Positions 10,867 through 21,480 of a stretch of DNA of 64,000 nt are shown here, piece by piece. The notes under the pieces were generated by a model. It searched no databases, was not told the DNA's origin, and was given only the letters and a program-made list of their open reading frames with translations. Origin of the DNA: Cristatella mucedo (lineage: Eukaryota; Bryozoa; Phylactolaemata; Cristatellidae); contig WPIO01000018.1 of the NCBI GenBank assembly GCA_009760855.2, positions 1,277,501-1,341,500 on the forward strand, given 5' to 3'. The first letter of the stretch is position 1; the number at the start of each line of letters is the position of its first letter. Both the position numbers and the translations under genes were made by a program.

Positions 10867-11059
10867 CATGTGAGCTTTTCACACGCGACCCGACTTTTAA
10901 AGGCTGGAATTTGTGCTTTTCCCATGAGCCATATTATTAAATTTCTCGAGGTTTGCACGTGAACACTTTTGCACGTGCGGTAGCTGCTCATCACCTAATT
11001 ATGCGCCACGCCGCCGCCGCGGAGTAACTTTGACCCTGCGTCATAACCACCCCAGAGAC

Positions 11060-11205
11060 AAAGGTGCTCCTTGCTCGCGACCGAGTCTTGCAGTGGGCAA
11101 ATGCAGGATTGCCCAGTGCAAGCGGTGGCGCCACGCCTCCGAAGCTCTTCTGCCGCCATTTATACACGAGGCGGGATCAGATCGGCTAACCTAGGAGCAG
11201 CCAGC
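11060..11205 (+). mobile_element. SINE-B copy, head damaged
   Basis: It contains TTGCAGTGGGCAA...ATTGCCCAGTGCAAGCGGTGG, AAGCTCTTCTGCCGCCATTTATA and a degraded GGCTAAC end. Box B is reduced to GAGTCTTGCAG. Confidence 0.75.
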
Positions 11206-11860
11206 TCTGGCTTCGTGACCTGCGAGTGAGTGCGCCCCGTCGAAACGAGCACGGACGGCGCACACGCGATAGCCGCCACGGGAGCGAGGCCGCAGGCAGG
11301 CGCTCTCTCTGGCGTTAGCCTGCGGTCCAGTCTGGCCCCACCTGAAGCGCGCCATCAAAACCAGTGATGCGTCGCGAGATGTCGTCAGTGCAAAGTGGCA
11401 GGCGCCGGTGTGAGCGCAGCCGCTCTGGGCCGTTCTCTTCCGACGCGCCGACTATAGCGTGCGTGCCAACTTCCGCTTGAGCGTTTCGCGCGCGGCGTTC
11501 CAGCTGGCGTCCATGCTGGAGCTTAGTCCGCATCCGAGACTTTCTTCTTCTTCGGCGGCGGCACGGGCTACAGACGGCAAGCGGCCGGCCCATTCAGCCC
11601 ACGAGAATACGCCGCCGGGGTTTTTTGACTTCCGGTAGGGAAGAAGGGACCGAGCTGCATTTCCCGAACCAAAACTTCCGGTCGTAGCCGCATCCGGTTA
11701 AGCGGTCGCACTGGGCCTCGCTTTACATCGACGACGACCACATTCCGACTGTGGATTAGGTAACAAGTAAAAATTAATTCCGTTTCCCGAAGCCATCCTT
11801 TCAGATTCAGCCCAACCACAGAGTTCGGCCGGATTTTCGCTTCCATGTATCAACTCGGCT
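11206..11860 (-). repeat. GC-rich unit W, inverted
   Basis: Reverse-complement paralogue of 6805-7235. CpG-rich. Minus ORFs at 11315-11593 and 11568-11846 have no recognised motif. Confidence 0.5.
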
Positions 11861-12360
11861 GCCGATTGCCGTTTGCCGCTGGGTACTTGCTCGCCAAACG
11901 TTCGACCAATTTGGGGCCAAATTGATGCAGTCTGTTAGTAGCGTCTGTATTACTACCTAGATACAGTGTTTTCCGGGATTTATCTAGCAGATCTTAAACG
12001 CTGGTTGTTGTACAGTAGATGATAGTTCGATTCCGACCTTTGCTTTTGCTTCTTCGGGACGCTCGGCGTATACAGAATATATACTAATAGTAACTCGTTT
12101 GTTTTGCCCCGTGTGAGAACCTATTCTCTGTTCTGGTGCTTCATGGAGGCCAAGGGGCTCCAGCTCACGACCTTGGCCGGACCTCGGTCGGCGCGAGCAC
12201 CGTACGCAGAGAACTTCGGGACTGGCTTACGAATTCACCTAGCCATATTAGCTATTAATTTGGTAGATTTAGAAAATTGGCTTGCTAATAAGAACTCTAT
12301 CTTCTGGCCACACCTGAATCTTTTCAGCGACTGTGCAGCTATCTTTTTATGCATTACTAT
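11861..12360. other. No recognised feature
   Basis: Intermediate composition with one 86-codon ORF (12104-12364) and no motif or paralogue. Confidence 0.4.
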
Positions 12361-12510
12361 CTAGCTGATTTAACCGCCTCATTTATACAGCGGCAGAAGA
12401 GCCTTTACGACTATTAATAACGCTTGCAATGGGCAATACAGGATCGCCCACTGCAGGACTCGAACTCTCGATCTGTCTCGTCTAGAGAAAGCACCTTAAA
12501 TATGGACTTA
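12361..12510 (-). mobile_element. SINE-B copy
   Basis: On the minus strand: box B AGTTCGAGTCC, then TGCAGTGGGCGATCC..ATTGCCCATTGCAAG, GGCTCTTCTGCCGCTGTATAAATGAG and the constant end GGTTAAATCAGCTAG at 12361. Confidence 0.85.
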
Positions 12511-12990
12511 TAATCAGGGGCTATTTGCTATGGTAGTTCCAACCCCATCTCCTCGAATTAGATTTGCATGCTGGAGAATGTCTGCTGTCTTTTAAAAAAA
12601 GGCATTCGCTAACTAAATGCTCGTATAGTTCTCGCACGACTCGTTGCTTCATAAAGCCTACAGATTTTTCAACGGATGACCCTTATTGCGTTTAAAGTTC
12701 AATCGCCACGAACGTTCAAGCAATAATTATTTGAAAAGTGTTACTTGAAACTCGCATTGATGGAGCTGATACGAGATGCTACAGTTAAGTCCTCGACCAT
12801 CTTGGTCGATCATTACGTGGCAGCAGCTGGAGCTGTATGCCATCAGCAAGTAACCGTTGCGGGAAGGTTGCTTACAGAGAATCGTGGGATTTGGGTTGCT
12901 AGTTTCAAGATTTTGTCGAGCCGAAGTTGCTGACTTTTCACTCCAAAAATCCCACCTCACTGAGCGCTAGCTAACAGCAGCGTCCATGCG
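12511..12990. other. No recognised feature
   Basis: Two short overlapping ORFs on opposite strands (12727-12960 minus, 12745-12933 plus) mirror each other and have no motif. Confidence 0.4.
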
Positions 12991-13498
12991 TTTAAGAGGT
13001 GCTATCATCCTTGGTGCTGCAAGTGGTTCGGGGTTAGATTTACAGGTATCTACTACACCTGCATACTCCAGCAGCCCAGTCTGCTACTACCAGCTTAGTC
13101 GTTGCCGTGAAGTTCCTCTCTTTTCTAGCTAGTGAGTTGGTAGGGGATTTCCATAGCCATGCTAACGATTCGGCTGTAGTCTAATAGTAGGTAATGAAGT
13201 GGGGAGATAAATACGGGCATACAGTGGTCTAGGTTAGAAGGAAAACTTTGTTTGATCGTAGTTTTTCTATTGCCGGCATAGCTATGTGCGTTTACTACCT
13301 TCGAACGGCGTCCCTGTACAAACAAGGGCGAAGTTATTTATAATAAAGTAGCAAAGGCAAAAGAGACATCAAGACGGATCGACTTGCATTTAATAATATA
13401 TATACATCTAGACGTGGATGGGGGAGCTTGAGAGAGAGACGGAGAGAGAAAGATAGACAGACAAACAGGCAGACAGAGGAGAGCCAATGAGGGAGAGA

Positions 13499-13541
<43 letters not shown>

Positions 13542-13564
13542 ACACACAAACACACACAGAGAGA

Positions 13565-13618
<54 letters not shown>

Positions 13619-14365
13619 ACAGAGACAGAGATATTGAGAGAGAGAGAGTGAGTGAGAAAGAAACCTAGAGAGAAATAAAGAGGGAGTGCGAGCTAGCACA
13701 AAGACAGACAGAAAGGGTGGAAAGAGAGGTAGTAATCACACTAATGGTGATCAAACGTTAGGACATCAAAAGATAGTCGCGAATTTTGCGGCAGTTCTTT
13801 TAGGCATGGAGAGAGAGCAGAGAGGTATTGTAATGGAGGTAAGCAGCAGAGACTGGGGTGGGGGAAGACGAAACAAATAAGCAGTTGGATAAGGAGAGGA
13901 AGCAGGCAAGATAAGCTGAGAACAAGAAAGACAGAAAGAAATAGCGAAATGAGCACTCAGAGTGAACAGGGGCAGTTAAAGGGTGAAAGAAGCAAACACG
14001 CGCATTCGCAGTGTCAGGGTTGAAATTTGAGTAGAAGAGGCAGAGTTCAGTGCCATTCTGAGAACCAGGTGCCTCAAAAATCAGACATTTGATCAGTGCG
14101 TCGACTGCGGTTGCAGTCCAGCTAAGATATCGAGCTAAAACTATCTATTCATCCATGAATGCAATTCACATTTAGGATAACGCATGCAGTATTTCACTTT
14201 AAAAGTTGACGACCGAGAGATTATAGTCTGACCAAAACAAAACAAACGAACTAGCACAAGATGCTGCAGACAGTTACTGAACATTTCATTCCTCAAATCA
14301 ATGAGCCATTCGAACGTGGTAACTACGGGACTTCTTTAGTCAGAAAAAATCTCGTGATTGCTACG
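12991..14365 (+). repeat. Dispersed unit X with internal microsatellites
   Basis: Same orientation as 34610-35390 and inverse of 3240-4140. Shared blocks include the AAGCAGCAGAGACTGG region (near 13845 and 34845), GGGGCAGTTAAAG (13970, 34968) and CAGAGTTCAGTGCCATTCTG (14042, 35040). A GA/CA repeat sits at 13431-13640. Confidence 0.65.
13431..13640. repeat. (GA)n, (CA)n and (GA)n compound microsatellite
   Basis: A CA run at about 13500-13558 and a GA run at about 13570-13617 with GACA interruptions. Overlapping ORFs are low-complexity artefacts. Confidence 0.97.
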
Positions 14366-14469
14366 TACCTACCTGCTTCCACCACTGTTGCAAGCCATTC
14401 TGCTGACCGCTGAGCTGCAATTGCAGCCATCTCCGCTATCGTATATTATTTGCACTGAATATTGTAGAC
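14366..14469. other. Boundary sequence between X and R units
   Basis: No feature seen. Confidence 0.3.
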
Positions 14470-15027
14470 CCTCTACAGTACACAAAGGCAGCTAAGCGAA
14501 ACCTGGCAATTATTATTCATCGCCTTTGCAGGATTTTCACGGACATCTCAGAGAAGCATGCATACGGTAGTTATTCTGATAAACTGCATGCATTTGTTCT
14601 AACTGTGCACCTGTACAGCTACAAGTCATGTTAATTATAGAGGAGAAAGCAGAGTCTGCTCTTTCCTAGTAAGCGGATGATGCAGGTAGGCAGTACGTCA
14701 TGGTTGCGGGGCATTGCAGCAGCTCGTTCACTGAATCGCTGCACTATACATTGCAGATGCACTGAGCTCGATGAGCCTACTAAGCAGGGTTTAACTATTT
14801 ATTCCACTTTCATTTGTAATAGAGGTTACTCGGAGGTGTTATCTAGCATTCCTCAGGGGGAGGAATACTGCAAGTGCGGTCTGCAGTGGAGGATTCTCGC
14901 TAACGGCATCCGCCGTGCTATGCTACTCACATCTGCCAGACGCGGTTGCTTACACATTAAGTTAACATTTATAATAACGCACAGAGTATGCATTTGATTA
15001 AGTCTCATGATGGCATTGACAGTGTTA
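14470..15027 (+). repeat. R unit, left part (interrupted by LTR element)
   Basis: Matches 36656-37180: GCAGCTAAGCGAAACCTGGC, ATTATTCTGATAAACTGCAT, TTCATTTGTAATAGAGGT-like and TCTCATGATGGC blocks appear in the same order. The unit resumes at 18983 on the other side of the LTR element, so the element inserted into a pre-existing R copy. Confidence 0.75.
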
Positions 15028-15341
15028 TGTTACTGTGTCTCCGGCGGCAGCAGTGCTGGTGGAGTCTCACGGAGACACGAGCGGCAAACGTGAGCACGTG
15101 AGCGGTGAACGAGACTCTTTACTCCTCCAGCGGGTACATATATATGAGGGCTGACTCACCACAGATAAAGGAGTGCATCCGTGGTGAGCCACCGTGCCAC
15201 ACACCCACATCAAAGGCCGCACCGAGCCAACCGCCCGAACACCCGCCCACATCAAAGGCCGCACCGAGCCAACCGCCCAACCACCCGCCGAGAGCGGGGC
15301 ACTGCACACCAGTGGACGAGAAGCAACAGACGCACACAACA
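15028..15341 (-). repeat. 3' LTR
   Basis: 314 bp, TGTT...AACA in both readings. It matches the 18662-18982 LTR, including two tandem CACATCAAAGGCCGCACCGA units (about 43 bp period), a TATA-like ATATATATG and a polyadenylation-like AGTAAAG (AATAAAG in the partner LTR). Confidence 0.88.
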
Positions 15342-16324
15342 TCCCTTCCCCGCATAGAATTGAAAAAACCCACATAGTCAGCCAGCCTGACAGGGGGGCC
15401 ACGCTTGCGGCCCAAAACTCGTGCAGGCGACGTGACCGCCACTCGCAGGAGGCTCACGTCAGTGCTGCCCCTCGCGAGCAGCCGGTCGTTGATGCTGCCC
15501 ACCTTTAGGCAAATGTGGGGCAACGCTCCCACTGTCAGGCAGTTCCCGTAGGTCATCTCCGTGCGAGCCCCGATGGCCGGTCGCATGGGCTCGTCGCCGG
15601 CCGATCCGGCACTGCGACTACCACTGCGGCTCATGATGGCCTCACCGTTCTCGGAGTTCCACTCCGCCATCTCGCGGTTGCGCTGCTCTGTGCTCAGCAC
15701 GGAGACACTCTCACAGGTGTTCTTCGCCGCCGCAACGCTCACGCTGTTGTTTTTCGCCGCAGCGAAGCTCTCGCTGCTTCGCTCGCGGGCAACCTGCACC
15801 TCGTCGCAGACTATTATCGCCTTGCTGTTTACTGCTATCTCGCGGCGCTCCTCTGCGTTCTGCGAAGACACGCTCGTGCGGGTGCTCTTCACCACCGAGA
15901 CGCTCTCGGCGCTGCTCTCCGCCGCTACGTGGCTCGCGCTGCTGCGCTTGGCGGCCAATACGTCGGTCTTACAGATGCATGTCGCTGCTGCCGCGACGCT
16001 CTTGCTGTTGCGCCTCGAAGCCAAGTCATCACTCTCATGGGCTGCCTGATCCTGGTCGCAGGCTACTGCCGCCTCGCCGCTGACCGCAATCTCGCGGTGC
16101 TCCTCTGCGCTCGGGGTCGACATGCTTGTGCGGATGCTCTCCACTACGAAGAAGCTCTTGTCACTGAGCTCTGCGGCCAAGACGTCGCTCTCTCGGGCCC
16201 TCTTTGCCGCTGAGATGCTCTCCGATACTGCGCCGCTCTCGCTGCTGCGCTTCGCCGCCGAGACGTCCCTCGCTTGGGCCGTCTGCACCTTTTGACGGGC
16301 AACTATCGCCTCGCCACTGTGCAC
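15119..16324 (-). CDS. LTR-element internal ORF: Ser/Ala-rich repeats fused to Pol C-terminal tail
   Basis: 401 codons, open from 16324 into the 3' LTR. Residues 1-235 are Ser, Ala, Glu and Arg rich and made of about three imperfect repeats of roughly 75-80 residues. Repeat landmarks are VESIRTSMSTPSAEEHREIAV, VKSTRTSVSSQNAEERREIAV and SVLSTEQRNREMAEW. Residues about 250-325 contain GRKRGPPVRLADYV, resembling the basic Pro-rich extreme C-terminus of Ty3/gypsy Pol polyproteins. The last roughly 70 residues are LTR read-through. There is no catalytic domain. It may be a Gag-like or linker region joined to the Pol end by internal deletion. The frame stays open despite the loss, which would fit a short functional ORF or a recent deletion. 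The ATG at 16324 may not be the real start, because frame remnants continue upstream. Confidence 0.6.
   Translation of the reverse strand: MHSGEAIVARQKVQTAQARDVSAAKRSSESGAVSESISAAKRARESDVLAAELSDKSFFVVESIRTSMSTPSAEEHREIAVSGEAAVACDQDQAAHESDDLASRRNSKSVAAAATCICKTDVLAAKRSSASHVAAESSAESVSVVKSTRTSVSSQNAEERREIAVNSKAIIVCDEVQVARERSSESFAAAKNNSVSVAAAKNTCESVSVLSTEQRNREMAEWNSENGEAIMSRSGSRSAGSAGDEPMRPAIGARTEMTYGNCLTVGALPHICLKVGSINDRLLARGSTDVSLLRVAVTSPARVLGRKRGPPVRLADYVGFFNSMRGRDVVCVCCFSSTGVQCPALGGWLGGWLGAAFDVGGCSGGWLGAAFDVGVWHGGSPRMHSFICGESALIYMYPLEE
15342..15353 (-). other. Polypurine tract (plus-strand primer)
   Basis: The minus strand reads GCGGGGAAGGGA immediately before the TGTTGTG start of the 3' LTR, exactly where a PPT belongs. 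Confidence 0.85.
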
Positions 16325-16733
16325 TACCGCCTCACCGCTGGAAGCCGTCGCGCGTGCTGCACATCCTTATTCTATGGCTGCTGCCGCTGCGCACTTGCGT
16401 TGTTCTGGCGCCCTTCAGCGGTTGTGGCTACTATATTGGAAGCGCTCACATACCCGCTTCCTCCACCGGTATTGCCTCGGATAGCTGCGGCAGCCGAATG
16501 AGTTCCGCTCGCCTGTCTGAATCTCGCGGGCAGTTGACAGTGGTGTTGACCAGTGATGCAGTTGGCTCGTCGCCCAGCTTTGTTCCGGTCTCGGCTCCGG
16601 CGAGCTGCTACTGCTCCAGCCGAAATCTCTCGGCCTCCAGCTCGGCTTCCTCATCCGTCAACCACGAGAAGATTAGGATTAACTCGTTTCGCAGCTTGTG
16701 GCAATCTTGCTTTACGTCGGCCGACTTATCAAC
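16325..16733 (-). pseudogene. Upstream internal coding remnant of LTR element
   Basis: A minus frame reads a charged, helix-prone segment (DCHKLRNELILIFSWL, then DEEAELEAERFRLEQ) followed by a TAG and further open sequence (KLGDEPTASLVNTTVN). It looks like a coiled-coil part of a Gag-like protein, but no zinc knuckle (CCHC) is visible. LINE-A copy 2 cuts it at 16734. Confidence 0.45.
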
Positions 16734-16759
16734 CTGTAGTCAGGCCACTTCTCAAGAAA

Positions 16760-18170
16760 GCAACACTGACCAAGAGAACTTAAGCAACTACCGCCCGGTC
16801 TCCCTTCTACCATTCCTATCAAAGACACTGGAACGGGTCGTGGCAGACCAGCTGAACTCATATATCGAAACCTCACACCTTGCTAGTAAGTTCCAGTCTG
16901 GCTTTAGAGCTAATCACTCCACAAAGTCAGCATTGCTTAGGGTATACGACGACCTACTTAGGAATGAAGACATGAGTAGATTGTCTATGCTTGTTTTGCT
17001 CAATCTTTAGGCAGCTTTTGACACCATCGATCACAAAGTTCTTCTAGAGCGCCTCTCATCTCGCCTGGGCATCACTGGCACTGCTCTGCAGTGGTTCATG
17101 TCCTATCTCAGTGGGAGACTCCAGAGTATTGACGTGAATGGACAAAGATCATCTGAAGTACCTCTGAAATATGGAGTACCTAAGGGCTCCTACTAGGTCC
17201 GGTTCTTTTCATTGTTTATACTCTACCTCTAGCTGATGTGATTGCCAAGCACAATCTAGACTTTTACTTCTATGCGGACGACACTCAGTTGTACCTTTGC
17301 TTTGATCCCTCCCAGCCTTCGAGTACCTCAAATTCTCTAAACTCACTTACTGCATGCATTGTTGACATCCTCACATGGACGGCAGCAAATTTTCTGTAAC
17401 TAAACGATGACAAAACTAACTTACTAGCTTTGGGCAAACCCAGTGTGATTCAGAGATTGGAAAGGCTGTCTCTCAAATTTGGCTATGCCAGCATGTCTTC
17501 TGTCGAATCAGCTCGAAATCTAGGTGTCATATTCCAAAGCGACCTCTCGTTAGACGATCATATCAGCTCCACAGTCAAATCCGCCTATTTTCAGCTTCAT
17601 AACATTGCTAAAATTCGGGCTTGCTTAGATAAAGATACCACATCTAAGTTGGTCCATGCATTCGTGACATCTCGTCTCGACTTCTGCAACTCACTGCTTA
17701 CTGGCCTACCAGCATGTGCGATCAGGCGATTGCAGAAGGTGCAAAACTCTGCAGCTAGGCTTGTCTGTCGTGATCGTCGCAGTTGCCATATTACTCCACT
17801 TCTCGCCGACCTGCACTGGCTACCAGTCAAGCAACGGATTGACTTCAAAGTTTTGTCGCTCACTTTTAGGTCCCTTCATTCTATGGCTCCAGCCTATCTG
17901 TCAGATAGGCTGGAGCCATAGAATACTTACTTAGATTTTACTTACATAGATACTACCCCATCAGGCCAAGCATCGTACCACCCGCTTTTCATAATCCTAC
18001 AGTCTACAGATACCTCGTACAAACTTTAAATCCTTTGGAGACTGTGCATTTAGTTCGTATGCTCCCACAGCCTGGAACTCCCTCCCGACCTGCGTCAGAA
18101 CATCCCCTGACCTGACTATATTTAAAAAGAATTTAAACACCTATTTAGGACAGCATTTAGTGGGTCCCTG
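16760..18170 (+). pseudogene. LINE-A reverse transcriptase, broken
   Basis: RT frames are readable at about 16760-17010 and 17430-17921, with the FYADDTQLYL region near 17268-17297. Defects include TCG to TAG at about 17008 (before AAFDTIDHK), small deletions near 17189 (GGCTCC-TACTAGG) and 17396, and the inverted insertion at 17901-17945 that breaks the C-terminal domain. An apparent ORF 16204-17010 simply fuses LTR-element antisense DNA to the RT. Confidence 0.88.
17878..17924. repeat. Perfect 23-bp-arm palindrome inside LINE-A
   Basis: ATTCTATGG...CTATCTG (17878-17900) is followed, after a single T, by its exact reverse complement (17902-17924). The other LINE-A copies have only the first arm followed by CAGATATACT, so the second arm plus about 20 bp was added here. 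Confidence 0.95.
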
Positions 18171-18410
18171 TGATTCGTCCTTAATGTGCTTATGCGTGCT
18201 GACACTGTGCATGCTGCCACTAACCACATTTGCATGCTGACCCTGTGCATGTCACCCCTAACCATATTATTTATTGTGTTTGTTTTTTCAAGCATGATTT
18301 TACTTACTATTCAATTGCATTTCCCTTTGCAGCAAATGTAAAGCGCCTAGCAAGAGATTAAGTTCTCTGAAGGCGCTTTATCAAGTGCAACGTTATTATT
18401 ATTATTATTA

Positions 18411-18636
18411 CCCTAACCGTGTATGGCGTAATCGCCCATACACACTGGCACAACGTGTTTCAGCGACATCGAAATCTTTAGCCTTGCTACGGCCTTCTCC
18501 AGCCAAGATATAAAGATCCAGCCAAGACATTTAGAAGGCAAGGCATAAAGTTCATTCCGTCTTTGAACATTTTGTACCTCAGTATAGGCGTCTCATCTAC
18601 ACCATAGAAGGTCTGGTACTCTTTTCGGCTAGAGTA
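18411..18636 (-). other. LTR element leader and start of internal region
   Basis: Between the LINE-A tail and the PBS. One minus frame is open over about 45 codons (KEYQTFYGVDETP...) and another reads LEKAVARLKISMSLKHV; neither is recognised. It may include the Gag start. Confidence 0.4.
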
Positions 18637-18654
18637 AACTATTCTCTGCTACCA
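18637..18654 (-). other. Primer-binding site, initiator tRNA-Met type
   Basis: The minus strand reads TGGTAGCAGAGAATAGTTT starting 7 nt after the 5' LTR end. The 3' end of animal initiator tRNA-Met is complementary to TGGTAGCAGAGGATGGTTT, which differs at only two positions. Confidence 0.8.
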
Positions 18655-18661
18655 ATTATCA

Positions 18662-18982
18662 TGTTACTGTGTCTCCGGCTGCAGCAGCGATGGTGGAGTC
18701 TCACGGAGACACGAAGACACGAGCTGGCGAACGTGAGCGGTGAACGAGACTCTTTATTCCCCGGCGCGTACATTTATATAAGCTAGGGGCTGACTCACCA
18801 CAAATAAGGGAGTGCATCCGTGGTGAGCCACCATGGTGGGCCACACACTCACATCAAAGGCTGCACCGAGCCAACTGCCCAAACACCCGCCCACATCAAA
18901 GGCCGCACCGAGCCAACCGCCTAACCACCCACCGAGAGCGGGGCACACACCCGTGGCCGAGAAGCAACAGGCACACACAACA
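18662..18982 (-). repeat. 5' LTR
   Basis: 321 bp, partner of 15028-15341. The minus strand carries TATATAAAT (near 18771-18780) and AATAAA (18753-18758), a plausible promoter and polyadenylation signal. Small indels separate the two LTRs, so insertion was not very recent. Confidence 0.88.
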
Positions 18983-21480
18983 GTCATGCCACACCTTTCT
19001 GACCAAGTCAGGGAAGACCAATACCCAATTTTGGGTGAAAAGTCTCGCAAAGTGAGCATTTGGAAAAAAGGCCAATCCATTTAAACACTGGGAACTAGCT
19101 ACGATTCGTATTAGCTAATAGAACCAGAAAAGACCGGGTAATAAAGGCCTATTTTAGAAGCAGCATACTACAGTACACCTTCTTCGATGCTCGCCAACTC
19201 AATTAGCACCCATTTAAAACCCTAAGCCAACTCCAAACACATATATTAGGGTGTCGAAAAGATTACGGAAGAACGCTTGTTTGTTCCTCCCCAAAATAAT
19301 TCGACATACACAATCATAGAGTTTCTCTCAGTGGCTACCGTACTGCAAAATTTCTAGATATACATAGTTTTTTTAGTTTTATTTAGTTTTTTTTCAAGCA
19401 CGATTTTACTTACCATTCAATTGCATTTCCCTTTGCAGCAAATATAAAGCACCTAGAAAGAGATTAAGTTCTCTGAGGGCGCTTTATAAAGTGCATTATT
19501 ATTATTATTATTATTATTATTATACAGTAATATTAATGTCCACGCAGCTTGGAGTTTCGTAACTAGGTACCGGGCATTGTCTGCGTGTTCGTTTATACGT
19601 GCTCAACAGCAATCCACGATACAGTTAACAATACGGTGGATAGGAAAACACAAAGTCTAGTCTTGAAAAGTGAGGGCATGTATTACTAGAAGCTTACATA
19701 CTGTGCTGCTCCCCTGCGGGGCATTAACGACGGCTAGCCTGCGAACGGCACGCCTCCTGTCAATCGACGCCAACACACGTCTCGCGGGTACTGGAATCGC
19801 TGTACTAAGAGAAAGGCAAATGTCAGAGCCGTGCTGCACGTGCTTCGACTGAATTTGTCGAATTGTCGTAGAGTCAAATGAGGAGATGCACAAAAGAAAC
19901 TTGTTCAGTTGTACGCACTTTTAGCGGTACACGGTTTGCCTTTCTGTCACTGCGTTAAGCGACTTCAACCTGCCGACGCTACTCCAGCAGCAGCCTTCCT
20001 CGACGGCGCCGCTCTAGAATATGTAGCTCGGACTCAGGTAATACGATGCAGGTAAGAGTTCATTCACCAGCGGCATAAAACTTGCTAGATTTATCTCGTA
20101 AGATTTTGGTTTTTGATGCATTTCTTGTTGGTTCTTGCAAATTGACGAAGAGTAGCTTGCATACAAGCGGTAATTAATTGTCAGGTAATGCAACGAAAAA
20201 TTCGTCTGTTAATACGCAAAGCGAAAAAGACTATGTGAGCAATCCTCTGATTAGTTTTCTGTAGCTCACTTAAAGCGTTTGCGGCCTTCAGTACGGACGT
20301 ATAGTAACCATCTCCCAAAGCAATGACCTTCACATTTTGAAAGCATGAAGAATTTTTAGTTCTCAATGATAAAATCCGGTTCGTTATTTAGAGTTCATTC
20401 ACCTAAATTTCTAAAGAATATGAGACAAACATGTACACATTTTAATCTTGTAGCTTACCAAATGATGCCCTTGATGCGCCTGTGAAAATACTACCTTTAA
20501 TATTAATATATCTTTTTTTCTGAGCAATTTAATGCATAAAAGGGGCACCTTAACTAGTTAGGCATATCATTTATATTGTCATCGAGGATAAGGTCACATG
20601 CAGCACTAACACTGAGGAAGCATATGGTGTGAAAAAGAAGCTGATTATAGTCTTTATTTATTTTCTCATGTCTTCAAGAGTCGTTGAATTTCGTAACCTC
20701 ATGTAAGAATGAGATTTGGGCTTTGGAAGCTTTTGAAATAAATGCATGGGATTATAAGCCGTTTAGTTTGTTGGTTGTGTAGCTAAGCAAGTTTATTAAG
20801 TAAAGCAGGTAGTACGATGCAAAGCCTTGCAAAGTTGATATGTATGACATGTGTATGTCAAATCCACTACTAAGAGAAATGATTGATAGCCACTAGAGTC
20901 TGGTAATCCTTGATTCTTTTTAGACGAATATATCTTAACTACAAGATGACTTTGTTTGAATTGCTGCTTCTGAAGTGTCGCCATCCTCCAGCCATTACCT
21001 AGCTGAGTGTGGGTAAGCTTTCTTTGGAGGAGTCGTAGCGAGTCCATGGTTTTTTCAAAGCTGTTATCCTTGTGGATTTAAGCCCTTTAGAAGAGCATCT
21101 TGCCGATTGTATCTCATTTGACTGTTTGAACTAGTTACACCCGAGCCACCTACATTTATTTCATGCACAGGTCTCTGTGACCAGTTTAACTGCTGGTCGA
21201 AATCGAAGAGCATCTACGGAATCTCAGCTCTGTCATTGCGGGCCACTCGCTCAATTCGCGAGCATGATACAGCATTTGCTTTTTAGTACTACAGAGTTCA
21301 ACCGTGATACTTGTTGCTTTCTGGATCAAGGATACGGACCGGTTAAGCTCTTCTCACCGGGTAACGTGGTAGCTCTTAATTTTTTTGCCAAGACTTTTTA
21401 GTGGAAATATCAACCAGGCTGTTTCATCATTTAAGCATTTTGGTCGAGTTTAGAGAGCAGCAACTAAATTTCTGCAACTA
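18983..21480 (+). repeat. R unit, right part
   Basis: Continues the R unit interrupted at 15027. It matches 37180-38450 block by block: GGCCAATACA..., GACGCTACTCCAGCAGCAGCC near 19975 against 38180, GAGCTCGGACTCAGGTAA, and TTCTTGTTGGTTCTTGCAAATT. Inverted relatives are at 47001-47560, 50166-52110 and 61201-61700. No ORF over 90 codons and no motif. Confidence 0.7.
19385..19525 (+). mobile_element. LINE-A 3'-end-only insertion
   Basis: About 140 bp: CAAGCACGATTTTACTTACCATTCAATTGC..., hairpin, (TTA)n. The rest of the LINE is missing, a severe 5' truncation. Confidence 0.9.

Larger units (their letters stand above)
8621..10950. repeat. Rearranged R-unit segments
   Basis: The block is a mosaic. 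8621-8880 and 10000-10950 match 50480-50750 and 51100-52110, while 9240-9630 matches 37290-37660 in the same orientation. Only small ORFs without motifs occur (e.g. 10315-10551). It is interrupted by a LINE-A fragment and a CAGA array. Confidence 0.55.
16734..18410 (+). mobile_element. LINE-A copy 2, nested in the LTR element
   Basis: 5'-truncated LINE-A starting at the CTGTAGTCAGGC segment (position about 268 of copy 1) and ending with hairpin plus (TTA)n at 18388-18410. It lies antisense to the LTR element. No clear target-site duplication was found. Confidence 0.9.
15028..18982 (-). mobile_element. Minus-strand LTR retrotransposon with nested LINE-A
   Basis: Two near-identical terminal repeats (15028-15341 and 18662-18982) begin TG and end CA. 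The minus strand reads 5' LTR (18982 to 18662), primer-binding site, leader, internal coding DNA, polypurine tract and 3' LTR. Without the LINE-A insert (16734-18410) the element is only about 2.3 kb, far too short for full gag-pol. No protease, RT, RNase H or integrase core is seen, so it is an internally deleted or non-autonomous derivative. Flanks GTTA and GTCA could be a decayed 4-bp target duplication. A Ty3/gypsy relationship is inferred from the Pol tail and primer site. Confidence 0.85.

Noticed and set aside
15515-16213. 232-codon plus-strand ORF
   Set aside because: Mirror of the repeat-rich minus ORF of the LTR element; LTR, PBS and PPT all fix the element on the minus strand.
16204-17010. 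268-codon plus-strand ORF
   Set aside because: Fuses antisense LTR-element DNA to a 5'-truncated LINE-A; a junction artefact that ends at a LINE nonsense mutation.
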